This document shows, piece after piece, positions 21,608-23,269 of a stretch of 23,269 nucleotides of DNA. The translations under genes and the position numbers were made by a program. Each line of letters starts with the position of its first letter. Position 1 is the first letter of the stretch. The notes below the pieces were generated by a model. That model did not search any database. It was not told the origin of the DNA and was given only the letters and a program-made list of their open reading frames with translations. The DNA is taken from contig JACQAJ010000037.1 in the NCBI GenBank assembly GCA_016195045.1, positions 1 to 23,269 of the forward strand. Reading direction: 5' to 3'. This stretch comes from Candidatus Azambacteria bacterium. GTDB lineage: Bacteria > Patescibacteriota > Minisyncoccia > GWC2-36-17 > JACQAJ01.

Positions 21608-22693
21608 AAACTCAATGACATCGCCGTCTTGGACGATGTATTTTTTTCCTTCGGTTCTAATTAAGCCAGCCAATCGAGCAGATTTGGTTGAGCCACTATT
21701 AATCAGGTCTTGCCAGTTAATGACGTCGGCTTTGATAAATTTTTCTTCAAAATCACTGTGAATAGCGGCCCCAGCTTGGGGAGCGGTTGAGCCGACCAAA
21801 ATAGTCCAAGCCCGGGTTTCATCTTCACCGGTGGTAATAAAAGTGATTAAACCTAGGGCTTGATAGCTGGCTTTAATTAATTCGTCGGTATTTTCCTGAC
21901 TTTTTAAATCGGCCATGACTCGAAATTGGTTCTTTTCTTCGTTAGTCAGGGAACCGAGCTCTGATTCTAAATCAGCATTCAAAATAACAAAACGGGAATT
22001 ACTAGTCTTAAAAAATTCCATTAGCTTTTGAAATCTTCCATCATTTTCCTGATCGAGATTTTTCTTATCACTGGCTTTGTTTAAAATATAAATTATTGGT
22101 TTCGTCGTTAAGAGGTTAAGGGTTTTGATAAAGATCATTTCTTCGGGCGTGAAAGTGAGGGTATGGCCGAGTTGGTTATTTTCTAGGGCTTGCTTGAGAT
22201 CGTTGAGAATTTTTTCTTCTAGTACGGCTTGTTTGTCCCCTCTTTTAGAATCCTTACTGGTTTTTTCTAGTCGCTTGTTAATAGTTTCTAAGTCGGCAAA
22301 AATTAATTCCAGATTAACCGTTTCCACATCAGAAAGCGGATTGATCTCTTTATCAACATGAATAATATTTTCATCTTCAAAAATTCGAACGACTTCCGCA
22401 ATGGCGTCCACTTCTCTAATATGAGAAAGAAATTTATTACCCAGTCCTTGCCCTTCATGAGCACCTTTAATAATGCCGGCAATATCAACAAACTCAATAA
22501 TAGTCGGAATGATCTTTTTTGAGCTGGCCATCTTGGCTAATAGTTCCAGTCGTTCGTCTGGGACGGTAACAATTCCAATATTTGGATCAATCGTGCAAAA
22601 AGGGTAATTTTGAATATCAACTTGTTTTTTAGTTAAGGCCTTAAATAAAGTTGATTTCCCAACATTGGGCAGACCGACGATACCGATTTTCAT
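21599..22693 (-). CDS. ychF: Ribosome-binding ATPase YchF (Obg family)
   Basis: A translation-associated P-loop protein with preference for ATP over GTP. The 364-aa protein is of normal length. G1 is GLPNVGKST near the N-terminus, NYPFCTIDPNIGIV is the family signature, G3 is DIAGIIKGAHEGQGLGNKFL, and the G4 position reads NKAS instead of NKxD, which explains relaxed guanine specificity. A coiled-coil insert (about 135-175) and a C-terminal TGS domain (ITTGEDETRAWTI to VQDGDVIEFKI) follow. Homologues usually end with a few more residues (such as FRFNV); here the end EFKI is set by a heptamer repeat. ATG 22693 has no SD. Confidence 0.96.
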   Translation of the reverse strand: MKIGIVGLPNVGKSTLFKALTKKQVDIQNYPFCTIDPNIGIVTVPDERLELLAKMASSKKIIPTIIEFVDIAGIIKGAHEGQGLGNKFLSHIREVDAIAEVVRIFEDENIIHVDKEINPLSDVETVNLELIFADLETINKRLEKTSKDSKRGDKQAVLEEKILNDLKQALENNQLGHTLTFTPEEMIFIKTLNLLTTKPIIYILNKASDKKNLDQENDGRFQKLMEFFKTSNSRFVILNADLESELGSLTNEEKNQFRVMADLKSQENTDELIKASYQALGLITFITTGEDETRAWTILVGSTAPQAGAAIHSDFEEKFIKADVINWQDLINSGSTKSARLAGLIRTEGKKYIVQDGDVIEFKI

Positions 22694-22710
22694 ATGCTTG
22701 ATTATTACTA

Positions 22711-22736
22711 TGTTAACGCGTTAACGGGTTAACGAG
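22711..22736. repeat. Three GTTAAC-centred 8-bp repeats
   Basis: GTTAAC occurs three times at 8-bp spacing (in the form GTTAACGC, GTTAACGG, GTTAACGA) in the 54-bp gap between the OB-protein gene and ychF. Each is itself palindromic. It could be simple repeat or a clustered operator before ychF. Confidence 0.6.
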
Positions 22737-22747
22737 TTAGCCTAATT

Positions 22748-23074
22748 CTATTGAATTTTGGTTCCCGAAGGAATTTTGTTTTCTGGACTAAGAGTGGTAA
22801 GGAATCCGTCGCCCACGGCGTATAAGACCATACCCTGACTTTCGTGACCAAGAATGGTTCGGGGTGTTAGGTTTACCAAGACCGGAACTTGTTTACCTAT
22901 TAAAATAGCTGGCTCAAGATAATATTCCGCAATCCCAGAAATAATCACTCGAGGCGTTTCCTCTCCCACATCAATGGACAGTTTAATCAGTCGATCAGCT
23001 TCCGGTATTTTTTCAGCCATTAAGATCGTTCCGATTTTTATCTCTACTTTTTTAAATTCATCAAATGAAATCAT
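22748..23074 (-). CDS. tRNA-binding OB-fold protein (MetRS beta-like)
   Basis: A 108-aa protein equal to the C-terminal EMAP-II/tRNA-binding domain of methionyl-tRNA synthetase, encoded on its own. The OB-fold signature is visible: FKKVEIKIGTILMAEKIPEA, then IKLSIDVGEETPRVIISGIA, VLVNLTPRTILGHESQGMVL, and an end SGTKIQ. Free-standing versions bind tRNA and dimerise or help a synthetase in trans; CsaA-like chaperone proteins share the fold. It precedes ychF in the same direction by 54 bp. Confidence 0.9.
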   Translation of the reverse strand: MISFDEFKKVEIKIGTILMAEKIPEADRLIKLSIDVGEETPRVIISGIAEYYLEPAILIGKQVPVLVNLTPRTILGHESQGMVLYAVGDGFLTTLSPENKIPSGTKIQ

Positions 23075-23129
23075 ATTAGTTCATTAAGTTTATCAAGTTC
23101 ATAAAGTCTGTAAAGGGTTGCAATATAAA

Positions 23130-23269
23130 TGTCGTACCAAAATGATAATGTCATGGTGTACCAAAATAGAAATGTCATACTTGATAAAAGTATCTAATAG
23201 TTGTGCCATAATTTAATCTAGGTCGTATTAATAAAAATAAAGTAATTAACCTAGTAAAGATTATGGAAC
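23130..23269 (+). mobile_element. Probable left end of an insertion element, cut by the window
   Basis: Two direct repeats with 24-bp period, GTACCAAAAT...ATGTCAT at 23134-23154 and 23158-23178, agree at 18 of 21 positions. Such doubled GTACCAAAATNNNNATGTCA motifs are, from memory, typical of the ends of rve-type (IS481-like) elements. An ATG at 23263 could open the transposase, but only MEx is visible before the window ends. Confidence 0.4.

Noticed and set aside
8318..23178. Possible CRISPR array from the many short repeats
   Set aside because: The repeats are 7-8 bp tandem units or inverted repeats without spacers of regular length, and no cas gene is present.

Overview
The window is a low-GC, gene-dense bacterial segment around a chromosomal replication origin. 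Marker genes are rpmH-rnpA-yidC-jag diverging from dnaA-dnaN, then recA, ssb, rpsF, ftsK, rny, ychF and gpmI. Small compact proteins, few Shine-Dalgarno (SD) sequences, TGA used as a stop, a zinc-ribbon membrane protein next to recA, and 7-bp tandem repeats at gene ends suggest a Patescibacteria/CPR-like genome. That placement is inference; no lineage marker was searched.

Layout. 1-2340 is accessory: a clipped ORF, a GC-rich palindrome, an amino-acid permease broken by a 70-bp tandem duplication, a large inverted repeat, tRNA-Ala(CGC), and two internally deleted IS30-type relics beside a peptidase S51-like fragment. 2346-2738 is a small complete-looking transcription unit for an unknown 53-aa protein. 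2773-4453 is jag, yidC, rnpA and rpmH on the minus strand. 4454-6593 is the origin, with dnaA between two clusters of TTATNAACA-type boxes. dnaN, HU, RNase Y and a Phd/VapC-type toxin-antitoxin pair follow. 10847-17868 is a plus-strand run: gpmI, ftsK, a RodZ-like protein, a membrane zinc-ribbon protein, recA and a glutaredoxin. 18290-19236 is ssb and rpsF (minus). 19573-21336 is a Phe/Tyr pathway pair, and 21599-23074 is ychF plus a tRNA-binding OB protein. The right edge looks like the start of another insertion element.

The most striking system is at 21360-21562. A good promoter (TTGACT, 16 bp, TATACT) drives a 34-codon leader ORF carrying F-I-Y-Y-F-F. A long potential antiterminator and a 12-bp intrinsic terminator follow, and then the strong SD of a prephenate dehydratase-like gene and tyrA. 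This is the textbook layout of ribosome-mediated transcription attenuation by Phe/Tyr supply. It serves an operon that looks horizontally acquired (higher GC, real SDs) and whose dehydratase lacks an ACT feedback domain.

A second notable item is a roughly 182-187 bp almost fully palindromic MITE-like element. One well-preserved copy lies between tyrA and rpsF (19281-19462), and one decayed copy lies inside the origin region (4612-4798). The two copies differ largely by transitions, and the central stem shows compensatory changes.
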